Source: Aegilops tauschii subsp. strangulata (taxonomy: Eukaryota; Streptophyta; Magnoliopsida; Poales; Poaceae). From it: a stretch of 64,000 nt of DNA. The DNA is taken from assembly GCF_002575655.3 (NCBI RefSeq), contig NC_053040.3, forward strand, positions 222,966,628-223,030,627, read 5' to 3'. Numbering within the stretch: the stretch's first letter is position 1; every line of letters begins with the position of its first letter. Positions 1-10,780 of this stretch are shown piece by piece. Under the pieces are notes generated by a model that was not told the DNA's origin, did no database searches, and saw nothing but the letters and a program-made list of their open reading frames with translations. The translations under genes were made by a program, and so were the position numbers.

Positions 1-486
1 GTCCAACCCCTTGTGACGATCGCCCGCCCATCCTTCACCGCCTTCAGGAAGACTTCTAGAGCATTATCATGGTAGCATGAATTATATACTTTAACCTTAG
101 TTGCCTCCACTCCGGTCATGTAGTTTGCAAGGTAATCATCGGTAAATAGCTTCGGAAACCACTGAAAAGAGAAAAATATCAGATACTGAGGTCTAATAGA
201 GTAACTTGTTGTGGGCAGGGGGAAAAGGCAACACATTACTTACTATCCTAAAGTTCACTGTTGTTTTCGACAAAGTGTAAATAAAGGGCTTAATTCCAAT
301 CACCTGTTTCTTTCACCTAACAATCTTTCTTAGTTTCCTCACTTGACGCTTGTTCATGAATATCTCATTGCCCCATACGCAAAAGGGATCAAAGCGTGGA
401 TCAGTAACCCTCATATATGTACCTACAAGCAACTAGTAAATGTTAGAAGCTAAACTGAGATTGCACAAATGATGTAAAATACAACT

Positions 487-653
487 ACCTATGTTCCTAA
501 GTACAAGTATTTTTTTGAGATTTCAATATGAACTACATACAGATGTATATAGAATTATAGATATAGTTTAGATTAGAATCTAGATTCACTCATTTTGCTC
601 CTTATGTAGTCTATATTGTAATCTCTAAAAATACTTATATTTAGGAATAGATG
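487..653. mobile_element. Diverged Stowaway-type MITE in an intron
   Basis: The left end (CCTATGTTCCTAAGTACAAG) and the right end (reverse complement of ACTTATATTTAGGAATAG) form imperfect terminal inverted repeats. The inside carries the phrase GATTCACTCATTTTGCTCC that is typical of Triticeae Stowaway (Tc1/mariner) MITEs. It lies in the intron upstream of exon 4 of the B3-like gene. Boundaries are approximate because the ends are degenerate. Confidence 0.6.
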
Positions 654-759
654 GTGTATAAGACATGGGATGCAGCTAACCTCGACGGCAAACAACAGCA
701 TCACCCATTGTAGCCGTGTGTAAGTACATGGAAAGCCAATGTTAACTACAACAGGGTTA

Positions 760-2260
760 ACACCCACCAAAAATAGCAAATGGTAATAAAACGGCAGCAT
801 CTGTAGTGATATCTTCATTTTGAAAGAGTAGCACGGTAGCAAAGGGATGGATTAAAAAATGGATACAACTGTTAATTGCAACAGGCTTAACAACATCCTA
901 ATTCATGTTTTGTAAGTTTTTAGCCATTGAAATACAACTTTTTAAAAATGGATACAACTGTTAATTGCAACAGTCTTAATGGCCATTGAAACCGGTACTG
1001 ATAAAAATGCAATTGGGAGAGTTAAACATCACAGGGCAGGTGCTGCCAGAGCAGATAATGGCACAGTTGTCTATAAAAAGGTAGGGAAAATAGCTCAAAC
1101 GTGTTAGGAATGTTTACTACAACATGCTTAATACATCGACAGTACAGAACACAGCCATTAATTGCAACTGGTATTGGTAAGATTGAACTGGTGGGTACAT
1201 ACTTGGTAAGTCCTGAGAGGTAGTTGCTGGGGCACTTCATCTTGGCCAGAGCCCGCCCAAAGTCAGCGGCGGCGGAGGCGAGCTGTTCCTCCGGGTCGAA
1301 GCGTGGATCAGTGCCACTGACATGTGTACCTACAGGCAACCAGTAAATGGTAGAGGTTAAACTGCAATTGCACAAATGATGTGAAATACTGTAAGACATG
1401 GGATGCAGCTAACCTTGACGGCAAACAACAGCTTGGCCGTTATGACCCTGCGTAAGTATATGGACAAGCATGTTAAGTACAACAGGGTTAGCATCCACCA
1501 AAAAAAGCAAATGGGGCAGCATCTCTAGTATATCTTCATTGCGGAGAGTAGCATGGTAGCAAATGGACAGATTAAAAAATTGATACAACTGTTAATTGCA
1601 ATAGGCTTAACAACATCCTAAGTCATGATTTGTAAGTTTGTAGCCATTGAAATGCTATTGTTTAAAAATGGATTCAACTGTTAATTGCAACAGGCTTAAT
1701 AGACATTGAAACCGGTACTGATAAAAATGCAATTGGCATAGTTAAACATCACAAGGCAGGTGCTGCCAGAGCAGAGAATGGCCCAGATGTCTATAAAAAG
1801 GCAGGGAAAGTAGCAAAAACGTGTTAGGCATGTTTACTAAAACATGCTTAATACATCGACCGTACAGAACATAGCCATTAATTGCAACTGGTATTTGTAA
1901 GATTGAACTGGTGAGTACATACTTGGTAAGTCCTGAGAGGTAGTTGCTGGGGCACTTCATCTTGGCCAGAGCTCGCCCAAAGTCAGCGACGGCGGAGGCG
2001 AGTTGTTCCTCCGGGTCGAAGCGTGGATCAGTGCCACTGACATGTGTACCTACAGGCAACCAGTAAATGGGTAGAAGTTAAACTGAAATTGCACAAATTA
2101 TGTGAAATACTGTAAGACATGGGATGCATCTCACCTCGACGGCAAACAAAAGCATCGGCCGTTATGACCCTGCGTAAGTACATGGACAGGCATGTTAAGT
2201 GCAACAGGGTTAGCATCCACTAAATATAGCAAATGGGCAGCATCTCTAGTGATATCCTGA
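760..2260. repeat. Tandem segmental duplication, period 720 bp, carrying one exon per copy
   Basis: Bases around 858-1460 align with 1578-2180 at a constant offset of 720 with few mismatches, and a third partial copy follows from about 2216. Each unit carries one 114-bp exon of the B3-like gene plus intron sequence containing the phrase TACAACTGTTAATTGCAA, which itself recurs four times (about 860, 951, 1583, 1676). The duplication explains the doubled exon. Confidence 0.8.
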
Positions 2261-2572
2261 GTCATGTATTGTAAGTTTGTTATTAGTATTGGTGAAATTG
2301 AGCTGGACACGGTAATATTTGAACATCACACAGTGTGTAGTACTGAAATAAACAAGGCACGAACATGCTTAATACATCAACCATACAAATCATAGCCGTT
2401 GCAAGTGGTATTGGTAAGATTAGCTGGCCAGATCTTACCTGTTAAGTCCTGGGGGGTAGTCGCTGGGGGACTTCATCTGGGCCAGAGCCTGCACCATGCC
2501 GGCGGCGGCAGCGGAGGCGAGGTGTTCCTCCGGGTCAAAACGCACAGTGGCCATCGCGCCATGGACCGCCAT

Positions 2573-3235
2573 CAGTTCCTGGCGGGGGGGATTTGGAGGC
2601 ACGAGGATGTTTCGCAGGCGCCATTTAAGCAATTAGGCCGGGGACGTGATAGAGATCTGTGGGTTACCTGACTAGATCCGAGCAGAACGTAGATGTGGTT
2701 GAAGCCGTGGTTGCGGCGGCGGCGGTTTGAGATGCCGGTAGGGGGAGGGACGAGCGAGGGGGGATACTGAGGGGAAGGGGATGTGGTTGGAGGAATAAAT
2801 TCTGAAATCGTGCGCCTAATGAAAATTTCGGTGCGAAATTTGAAACTTGGGCGGGGCCACGGGGGAAACACACAATGCAGACGAAGCGCGTAAAATACTC
2901 GTGTGCGAGAAAAAAGAAAGTTGGCAGATCCCTTCTCCAAAAAATGTACACGTGTGCTTGATTTTTTTTCGGTCAATGGTACGCCTGGTTTATTAGGAAA
3001 TATCGCACAGGTAACTGACTTATGGGTCATTAATGCAATAAACGCAGACGGGTACGGCATAGAAACCGTGTGTTTTGTGATCTTCTAATGATTAACGCAA
3101 AAAACGCACACGGGAACACATGCTAATCAATGCTCAAATCCCTCAAAGGATGCTCTTACCGACATTGTATGTTAATACTACAAACTCAAAGTACTACTGG
3201 TAATTTGCTCTAATACTACAAACTTAAACTACTTC
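2573..3235. other. Intergenic stretch between divergent or adjacent genes
   Basis: GC-rich near 2570-2780 and then increasingly AT-rich. It would hold the promoter of the minus-strand B3-like gene; no clear TATA box is seen close to its ATG. Between about 3005 and 3115 a short phrase (taatgcaataaacgcagacggg / gattaacgcaaaaaacgcacacggg) is imperfectly doubled. No gene is supported. Confidence 0.4.
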
Positions 3236-3628
3236 TCACATGCTGCCATCAGGACATGCTGGCCAGACGCCGGCGTTCTCCTTCCCGGCCTTGTAGGTGG
3301 CAGCCCACCGTGCTTCGATCTCCGCCAAGATCTCCTCACCATGGCATGCGGCCTCTTTTTTCTTGCGGCGGCGGGACTCTTTTTTCTTGACTGCTTTCTG
3401 CCTTTTCCGCTCCTTCTGTGCGGCTTTGGCCGCCTCTAGATCCACCACCCATTCGGCCATGGCAGCCTCAAAGTCCGCCCATGTAACTGTATGGCCGGCG
3501 GCGGCGATGAACTCGGCGCGGCGAGATGCCATCGCTTCCTTACCATGTGTGCGGTCGCGGGTGGCGAGGAACGCGGCGCGGCGGGATGCCATCGCTTCCT
3601 TACCAGTTACTGTGCGCTGCGGTGCCAT
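3236..3628 (-). CDS. Small basic protein with doubled GKEAMASRRAEF motif (copy 1)
   Basis: A 130-residue reading frame from ATG 3628. The first third has two copies of a 12-residue motif (GKEAMASRRAAF, then GKEAMASRRAEF); the middle is W/A/E-rich (WADFEAAMAEW), followed by a Lys/Arg-rich helix-forming stretch (KERKRQKAVKKKESRRRKKK) and a C-terminal AGKENAGVWPAC. I chose 3628 over the longer frame beginning at 3715 because the paralogue at 46444-46830 starts at the equivalent methionine. The charged, heptad-like middle suggests a coiled coil and possibly nuclear location; function is unknown. The last residues differ from the paralogue because a short GCATGT phrase near the stop is repeated here. 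Confidence 0.5.
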   Translation of the reverse strand: MAPQRTVTGKEAMASRRAAFLATRDRTHGKEAMASRRAEFIAAAGHTVTWADFEAAMAEWVVDLEAAKAAQKERKRQKAVKKKESRRRKKKEAACHGEEILAEIEARWAATYKAGKENAGVWPACPDGSM

Positions 3629-3747
3629 GGACGACGCCTGGAGAGAGCTCTGGGACGGAGGGGCCGGGCAGCCGTACAGTGCGGTGGTATTCAAGAGCTC
3701 AACCACAAACGACAACAGAAATTTGGCTTCCCTTACAATTTTGCTCG

Positions 3748-3765
3748 TTCATTATCGCACACGGT
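3748..3765 (+). repeat. Isolated copy of the ATCGCACACGGTTCAT motif
   Basis: TATCGCACACGGTTCATC here is nearly repeated at 6531-6548 and, in degenerate form, many times in 8590-9352. The first two copies bracket the ~503-bp tandem array. Motifs of this look occur as sub-terminal repeats of some grass CACTA elements, which is family knowledge rather than something proved here. Confidence 0.5.
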
Positions 3766-3929
3766 TCATCTCCGTCGCTTCCGGAAACAGTGTGTGCTGA
3801 GCCTATTGTGTGTTGCGTTCTAATTGGCTGGAACCCCAACCACGCGGATCGCGCGTGTGCACCGTTGGATGCACCGTGATCGAACAACAATCCACGTCCC
3901 TCACATCACTCCCGTGCACCTGTAGCTGG

Positions 3930-6530
3930 ATTGGATTTATATGCGCTAAATGCCTAGAAAATGCACATAATCCCCTAAATATGGTAAATGAGCCTGAAAA
4001 AATGCCAAATTTGAACACGGTGATTTGCAGGGTGTATATTCGTCGTAGAAAAAAACTCCAGGGCAAAGAACGAAGAAAATTTGGATTCCCCTTCAATCTT
4101 GAGGATTTCCCTTTCGAAAGCATGGAACTTCCTCGGTGATGGTTCGATTTATGAAGGGCGTGCATGACAACATAAGCCAAACCTTCTCAAATTTTTACGA
4201 AGGCATGGTGAGGTCATACCATGGCACCATGCCAGGCGTCATGTTTTTAAGCATTTATTTCATTTTTTCTATAGTTTAAAACCCAACAAACAGACATTTG
4301 TGGTTGACTATTGCCACACATTTCATCTAAATATATGTCCATTCCTTGTAAAAGGCATGAGAATTTACTAAATGGCACGAGCATGGTTTTCTAGGCCGTT
4401 CTTGTGGACCCTTTCATGCATCGATTGTTTGAACTTGAATTATGCGCATTAATGCCTAGGAAATGCACATAATCCCCTAAATATGGCAAATGAACCTGGA
4501 AAAGTGCCAAATTTGAACACGGTGATTTGCAGGTTGTATGCTCATAATAGAAAAAAAACTCGTGGACAAAGGACAAAGGAAATTTGGACCCCCCCTTCAA
4601 TATTGGTGATTTCCCCCTCGAAACCATGAAACTTCCTCGGTGATGGTTCGGTTTATTAAAGGCGCGCATCACGACATAAGGAAAACATTCTCCAATTTTT
4701 ACCAGGGCATGGTGAGGCCATACCATGGCACCACGCGAGGCGTCATGTTTTCCAACCATGTGTTTCATTTTTGTATAGTTGTTAACCGAGTAAACGACAC
4801 GTTTATGGTTGAGTATTTCCACACATTTCCTTCAAATATGTGCCCATTCCTTGTAAAAGGCATGAGAATGTGCTAAATAACACGAGCATGGTTTTCCAGA
4901 CCGTTCTTGTGCACCTTTTCATGCACCGATTGTTCGAATTTGAATTATGTCCATTAATGCCTAGAAAAAGCACATAATCCCCTAAATATGGTAAATGAGC
5001 CCGGGAAAATGTCAAATTTGAACACGTTGCATTTGAGGCGGTATGTTGATCGTTGGAAAAAACTGAATGACAAACTAGGATGGAAATTAGGATTCCCCTT
5101 CAATCTTGGGGATTTTCCCTCTCGAAAGCATGGAACTTCCTCGGTGATGGTTCGATTTATGAAGGGTGTGCATGGCCACATAAGCCAAACCTTATCATAT
5201 TTTTACCAGGGCATGGTGAGGTCATACCATGGCTCCATGCCGGGCGTCATATTTTTAAGCATTTATTTCATTTTTTCTATAGTTGAAAACCCAACAAACA
5301 AACATTTGTGGTTGACTATTGCCACACATTTCATCGAAATATCTATCCATTCCTTGTAAAAGGCATGAGAATTTACTAAATGGCACGAGCATGGTTTTCT
5401 AGGACGTTCTTGTGGACCCTTTCATGCATCGATTGTTTGAACTTGAATTATGTGCATTAATGCCTAGGAAATGCACATAATCCCCTAAATATGGCAAATG
5501 AACCCAGAAAAGTGCCAAATTTGAACACGGTGATTTGCAGGTTGTATGCTCATCATAGAAAAAAAACTTGTGGACAAAGGACAAAGGAAATTTGGACCCC
5601 CCTTCAATCTTGGTGATTTCCCCCTCGAAACCATGAGACTTCCTCGGATGATGGTTCGTTTTATGAAAGGCACGCATCACGACATAAGGAAAACATTCTC
5701 CGATTTTACCAGGGCATGGTGAGGCCATAACATGGCACCACACAAGGTGTCATGTTTTCCAACCATGTGTTTCATTTTTTGTATAGCACGAGCATGGTTT
5801 TCCAGACCGTTCTTGTGCACCTTTTCATGCACCGATTGTTCGAATTTGACTGATGTGCATAATTAATGCCTAGAAAATGCACACAATACCCTAAATATGG
5901 TAAATGAGTTCGGGAAAATGTCAAATTTGAACATGTTTCATTTGAGGCAGTATGTTGACCGTTGGAAAAAAACTAAATGACAAACTAGGACGGAAATTTG
6001 GACCCCCCCTTCAATCTTGGTGGTTTCCCTCTCAAAAGCATTAAACTTCCTCGGTGATGGTTCGATTTATGAAGGGCGTGCATGACGACATAAATCAAAC
6101 CTTCTCAGCTTTTAACCAGGGCACGGTGAGGCCATACCATGGCACCATGCCAGCCGTCATGTTTTTCAAGCACATACTTCATTGTTCTATAGTTGATAAC
6201 CAAATAAATGACGCATTCGTGATTGACTATTGCCACACATTCCATTGAAATATCTGCCATTCCTTGTAAAAGGCTTGAGAAATTACTAAATACCACGAGT
6301 ATGGTTTTTCCAGACCGTTCTTGTGCACCCTTTCATGCACCAATTGTTTGAATTTGAATTGCGTGCATTAATGCCTACAAAATGCATATAATCCCCTAAA
6401 TATTGTAAATGAACCCGGAAAAGTGTCAAATTTGAACACGGTGATTAGCAGGGTTTATGTTCATCGTAGAAAAAAACTCATGGATGAAGGACAAAGGAAA
6501 TTTGGATTCCCATTCAATCTCGGTGATTTA
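3930..6530. repeat. Six-copy tandem array, ~503-bp unit
   Basis: The phrase CACATAATCCCCTAAATATG and its flanks recur at about 3963, 4465, 4970, 5473, 5878 and 6383, giving steps of roughly 502, 505, 503, 406 and 504 bp; one unit has lost about 97 bp. Each unit contains, in order, GAATTATG-CATTAATGCCTAG, an AACCCGGAAAAGTGCCAAAT block, TTCCCTCTCGAAACCATG, CTTCCTCGGTGATGGTTCG and a palindrome-rich GGTGAGGCCATACCATGGCA. Units 1 and 3 resemble each other more than 2, as do 2 and 4, suggesting a ~1-kb higher-order repeat. Short open frames inside it are repeat shadows. Confidence 0.85.
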
Positions 6531-6811
6531 CTATCGCACACGATTCATCTCTGTCGCCTCTGCGAACCATGTGTCTTCACTCACACATGCAAAAGGAAAA
6601 GAAAACCCTCGCCCACTTCGTCCCCACTCACTCGCCGTGGACTCCTCCGCAACTCTGCACCCTAAGCTCGACGGCTGTTGGCGGCGGGCGTAGGTCGCGC
6701 TCCAAACGGCACCGGATTTCGCCTCCACCGCTTTCCGCCGCCTATCTGCACCGACATTCTAGACTTTGGCCGACTGGGGTTTTCTGCGAGATTGGGCCAG
6801 GGAATTTTCTC

Positions 6812-8330
6812 ATGGAGAAGGTAATCAACTTAATTAGCGAAATATTCACTCATCTCTTATCGCAGTCCGTCTGTCGCTGTTAATCAACCGGCGGAAATCG
6901 CCATGGAATCATTTTTGTTCTAGCTGATTCGTGGGTGTTCATTCATGTGTGCACATTGCGAGCACAAATCGGGCAACTGTGGTCATGGCCAGTCAGAAAC
7001 GAAGTTCTATCTCACCATTTCGGATGACTTGAGGGAGCGCTCGGTATGTTCAATCTCAACCTACCATGACCGGCATGGCCTAAATTTGTGAACATATACC
7101 GTCTGTTGCTACATTATCTATATATTTGCATCAAATCTTTTTTACGTTATCTGTTTTTAGTTCTATATTTTTCTACTTTGCTTGCATCTATATATGGATA
7201 TGTTCTATCAGTTACTCCCATATTTGCATCTTGCTCGGTTATTTCAATATATCTAATTTACGATCTTAATTTTCATTTCAAGCAGTACATCCCTTGCTTT
7301 GCAAGAACAGGAGTAGAAGGAAATCTTGGGCTTTATTTTGCTGATGACTCCCAGGATGTCATATTGACAACGCAACATGGATTTACAATGACGGTTAGCG
7401 TAAAACTTGATAAAGATGGTCACTCCTATTTTAATGCGGACCTTTGGAGAAAAACGTCTAAGTGTTATGAACTGAAAGCTGGCAATAAAATTCTATGCGT
7501 GCACCACAACATGGTCTAATTAACATTGATGTTTACTTCCCCAACGTCATCAGCCGATCAAAGTCTGATCGAGGTTAGTGTCCTTTCAACTTTCTCCATG
7601 CCGTCATATTACTATTTAAGCAACCAATTGATCACTATTTAAGCAACCAATTGTGATGTCATATTCTGACTCCGTTCCTAGGCAGTAACAAATTCTGTTT
7701 ACCAATTTATGCGCACTATATATTCTTCTGCCATGTTCTGAATAAATAATACCTTTCCACCTTTTAAGAAGGATATGTTGGATGCATAGTGAATGATCTG
7801 TATGTTACTAAGTGTACCAAATTTCACTGGAAGGATTTGAAGCATGTCATAAACTTTGTTGATAATCTGACAGAGATAGCACAGCGTATGAACGCTGGAT
7901 TTTGGATGGGATTAATTAGACCTATGGTCACACACCAAACAAGACCAATTGTGTGCACAAAGCGCTGGTAAAAAGTCTTATTTTAATGTTGATGCTCATA
8001 AACTATATATATCTTCAACGATATGTTACAATTGTTTTTTATTCTATATGTCAACAGAAATTGCCCCCTGTAGCCGTTCCTGGATCGATTTCCCGGCGTG
8101 GTCAAATTACACTTGTGCCTGCTAATAACGCCAAAGTGATTGCAAGGTACTGTATTTCCCGCAAAAATAGAACCATTCAAATTAACAAGTTCTCGCTTCT
8201 GATGGCAATACATCCATATTGGAAAATTGGAGACACTATTCTACTCCTGCTCTACCAAGGCATAGGAGGGCTCTTCCTTTTCATTGACGAGATGCCGAGT
8301 CACCGTGATCAAGCTGCTTCCAGTGGATAG
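6812..8330 (+). pseudogene. B3-domain-like gene, five exons, with one frameshift
   Basis: A plausible model runs: exon 1 to 6820 (ATG 6812, donor GTAATC), 6924-7043 (acceptor TTGTTCTAG, donor GTATGT), 7283-7573, 7769-7977 and 8058-8330 with a TAG stop. Exon 2 encodes CAHCEHKSGNCGHG, a Cys/His cluster followed by FYLTISDDLRERS, as seen ahead of B3 domains in grass REM-type proteins. Exon 3 (IPCFARTGVEGNLGLYF ... LWRKTSKCYELKAGNK) and exon 5 (KLPPVAVPGSISRRGQITL ... YWKIGDTILLLLY) each look like one B3 domain, a plant DNA-binding fold acting in the nucleus. Exon 3 meets a TAA at 7517; the frame that continues to the donor differs, so one base appears lost near 7505. The exon 4/5 junction is also off phase. 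Probably a decayed gene; the B3 call rests on pattern recognition. Confidence 0.5.
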
Positions 8331-8334
8331 TTGT

Positions 8335-8485
8335 GGTTGTTGGCCCTCAACCTCTTAAAATGTGCTAGCTGTTACTATATATGTTAAAGTATGTAGATAT
8401 GGACCATATGGTTGTTGGCCCTTAGCCTCTTAAAATGTGATAGTTGTTACTATGTTAAGTATGTAGATATGGACCATATGGTTGT
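8335..8485. repeat. ~75-bp tandem duplication after the B3-like gene
   Basis: Two adjacent copies (8335-8410 and 8411-8485) share TTGTTGGCCCT-A-CCTCTTAAAATGTG and GTATGTAGATATGGACCATA. They lie just after the stop codon, in what would be the 3' UTR. Confidence 0.8.
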
Positions 8486-8589
8486 CAAAACCGTGTTACG
8501 AAGATCCTCCTTTTGTCGAATAGTGTAACCACTATATATATGTTACTCAAATGCTGTTACCCAAGTTCATAAATTTTCATGGAAAGTAT

Positions 8590-9358
8590 TAGTATCGTAC
8601 ACAGTTCATTGAGTTTAAGCGTGTGCCCGATGTCCAGAAGGCATTTGCATATTAACTGTCCATATTGCAAATTCACACACATGTTCACATAAGGAAATGT
8701 ATGTGTAACATACTAATCATCACACATGAGTACTCGCAGACGCATCGTGTGCGATACTCCTAGCCACCGCAAGCAACTAGTTTGCATTTTTCAAAGTTTT
8801 TTGTACACACAGAATCACACACGAAGTAACTATATTGACCATCTGTGTTGTAATTTCTCATCGCAAACAGTTCATCCGAGTCGGCTGTTTGCCACGTATC
8901 ACACACATCTTGTTTACACGACTCGTTTGTGTTCTTTTGGCTCATCCCAAACAGTTCATCCATGTGAACTGTATGCTGCATATCACATACATCTTGTTAA
9001 GTTGAACTGTTTCTGTTGTGTTCCCTAATCGAAAACAGTTCATCCGAGTTAACCGTATGCCATATATCGCACACACACTGATATGGCTGCCCGTTTCTGT
9101 TGTTCTACCTCATCGCAAACAGTTCGAATGAATTAACCGTGTGTCCTGCATCGTGCACACATTGTTATGGCTACCCGTTCTATTGTTCTGCCTCATCGCA
9201 GACAGTTTGAATGGATTAACCGTATCCCCTGCATCACACACGCAACTAAAATCTTAACAGTGTTTGATGCAGCCATCATCGCAAATGTTTTGCACCTTTT
9301 TTGACGGTTTTTACACCACCGTTTGTGATTATTGCATCGCACACAGTTTCGGCAAAGG
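8590..9358. repeat. Degenerate ~85-bp tandem repeats, CACTA sub-terminal-like
   Basis: The motif CATCGCAAACAGTTCATC and variants recur at about 8593, 8853, 8938, 9028, 9110, 9193 and 9327, with steps of 80-90 bp in the central part. Between motifs are alternating phrases such as TTAACCGTGTGTCCTGCATC and CACACATTGTTATGGCT. The same motif appears singly at 3748 and 6531. I read it as sub-terminal repeats of a CACTA-like element, but no CACTA terminus was found next to it. Confidence 0.6.
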
Positions 9359-9984
9359 GTCTCTGATCGTAGTGTCGTGTTAGCAGTCTCCTGCAGTTGT
9401 GCGTCCTTGGCCGTGTAGGTTATGTAGGCTAGATTCATAGGTACCTCCCACGTGTTCAGGTCCTTGGTATCATTGTCTTCTTTCATGTTGGCGTAGCAGG
9501 TGTCCATGATGGTCTAGGCGAGGTCAACCACGGAGTCCTTCTCCTGCCCATTGCCGATGATCTTGTATTGCTTCTGGATGTCGACAAGCTTGTTGCACCA
9601 GATGGCCAAATCGTCGCGTTCTTCCTTCTCTCCAACGTAACGAAGGTGCAGTAGGCACTGCCAATGAAACGGGCGAATGCTCCAGAACCTCTGATGGCCC
9701 TACAGCAGTCGTAGACGAGAACCTCATCCCGCATGCATACCTGGGCGACGGCGATCCTCTGGTCCCTGTCAGGAACGAATGGATGGGCACAAGGTCTAGT
9801 CCTGCGACCTTGTGCTTTCTCGTCCTATAGGTACTGCTTGAACTCGGTGAGGCAGAGCATCACCGAGTCCGGATCGTTGGTACATCACATTCAACTTGGT
9901 GCAGCCATGGGACTTAATGGCGAACTCAAAGGTGAACTCCTTGCTGAAGTCCATATCAAGCAGGCTCACTCCTCGGATCGCCAT
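9359..9984 (-). pseudogene. 3'-5' exonuclease-like (RNase H fold) gene remnant
   Basis: Reading leftward from ATG 9984, pieces in several frames resemble the large grass family of WRN-type 3'-5' exonuclease-like proteins: MAIRGVSLLDMDFSKEF, then SVMLCLTEFKQYL, RDQRIAVAQVCMRDEVLVYD, DDLAIWCNKLVDIQKQYKI, and YITYTAKDAQ near the end. The pieces need frame changes near 9880 and 9625, and TAG stops sit at 9827-9825 and 9516-9514. The sequence stops at about 9359, where the ~85-bp repeat block begins, so the 3' end is missing. Active enzyme is not expected. Family recognition is from motif order; a protein search would settle it. Confidence 0.6.
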
Positions 9985-10780
9985 TGGAGTCTCCTCAAGT
10001 GAACGAGTGGATAGGCGGCGACAACAGTTTGTTTTTCAGCTCTTGGGAAATTGGATTCAACAGTAAACTGAGTGTGTACAGGCGACAACAGTTACTACCC
10101 CTCCCTCGCCCGCTGCACACCCGGCAGAACATGCACCCTCGGCGCATTCAAACGCCTCCATTAAGAAGCCTATTCTGGCCACACGTCGGTTCACGAGTGG
10201 GTCTGTATTGGTACTGTAATAACAAGTGTTAGTGGTCACTTTACTTAAATTTAATTAGCTTTAATATAAATTTATTCTTAAAACAAGCAATGCATTGGCT
10301 CGTTCTATCAGTGCCACGGGATCAACATGCACAACAATTAGAATTATTATTCTCAGGATGCACACGATCAGCACATTTGTCGCACTTTCACACAGATAAT
10401 ACTACCAAGTTTGAACTGTTTGTTATGCTTGCTGTCCTCTGCATCATCATGCCGTGTTTCCCAGCTTGCAAGATTCAGAACCAACAAATAAGATTCAAAT
10501 AATAAGTACAACAAAGATGCCTACACATCTCAATGATTCCTCTTGCAAGATTCAGAACCAACCCATTAGAGCCTTTTGATAAAGTGAATATCGGGATTAA
10601 ATCCATCTTGGCTAGCCGTGTCATACAACCCAAGAACTTGGTGAATGCTCTTGACCATCACAACATCTGTAGTTGAGTATTCCTCTTTGCACATCACAGA
10701 TAATAAAGAGTATGATTACTATAATAGTGGCACTAGTGGAAGTCAACCTGCAGCTCCACTCGATGATTCAATTCATGCCA
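9985..10780. other. Intergenic, no supported gene
   Basis: A Pro/Arg-coding GC-rich patch at 10090-10200 is followed by AT-rich sequence. The phrase TGCAAGATTCAGAACCAAC occurs twice (about 10467 and 10544), a local duplication. Nothing else is supported. Confidence 0.4.

Larger units (their letters stand above)
1..2572 (-). pseudogene. B3-like multi-exon gene, 3' end outside window, with duplicated exon and in-frame stop
   Basis: On the minus strand five exons join with consistent GT-AG sites and phases: 2572-2439 (ATG start, donor GTAAGA), 2036-1923, 1316-1203, 409-244 (donor GTAAGT) and 161 to beyond base 1 (acceptor TTTTCAG). Exons 2 and 3 are 114 bp, phase 2 at both ends, and near-identical in protein: each has a RFDPEEQLAS core also found in exon 1 as RFDPEEHLAS. 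Exon 4 shares the TDPRFDP start, then becomes basic (NKRQVRKLRKIV). Exon 5 begins WFPKLFTDDYLANYM and ends DGRAIVTRGW, which resembles the DNA-binding B3 fold of plant transcription factors; this is a motif impression, not a search result. A TGA at 315-313 interrupts exon 4 in frame, so the copy is probably non-functional unless spliced otherwise. An upstream in-frame extension to 2632 exists, but 2572 is the first ATG with a B3-gene-like coding context. Confidence 0.5.

Noticed and set aside
573..842. 89-codon open frame on the minus strand
   Set aside because: It overlaps a Stowaway MITE and intron repeats and has no protein-like features.
4139..6296. Repeated ~60-125 codon frames in the 503-bp array
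   Set aside because: They follow the tandem repeat period, change frame between units and have stops; repeat shadows.
8590..9352. Regularly spaced short repeats resembling a CRISPR array
   Set aside because: Eukaryotic context, degenerate repeats, and the spacers are themselves repeated; CACTA-like sub-terminal repeats fit better.
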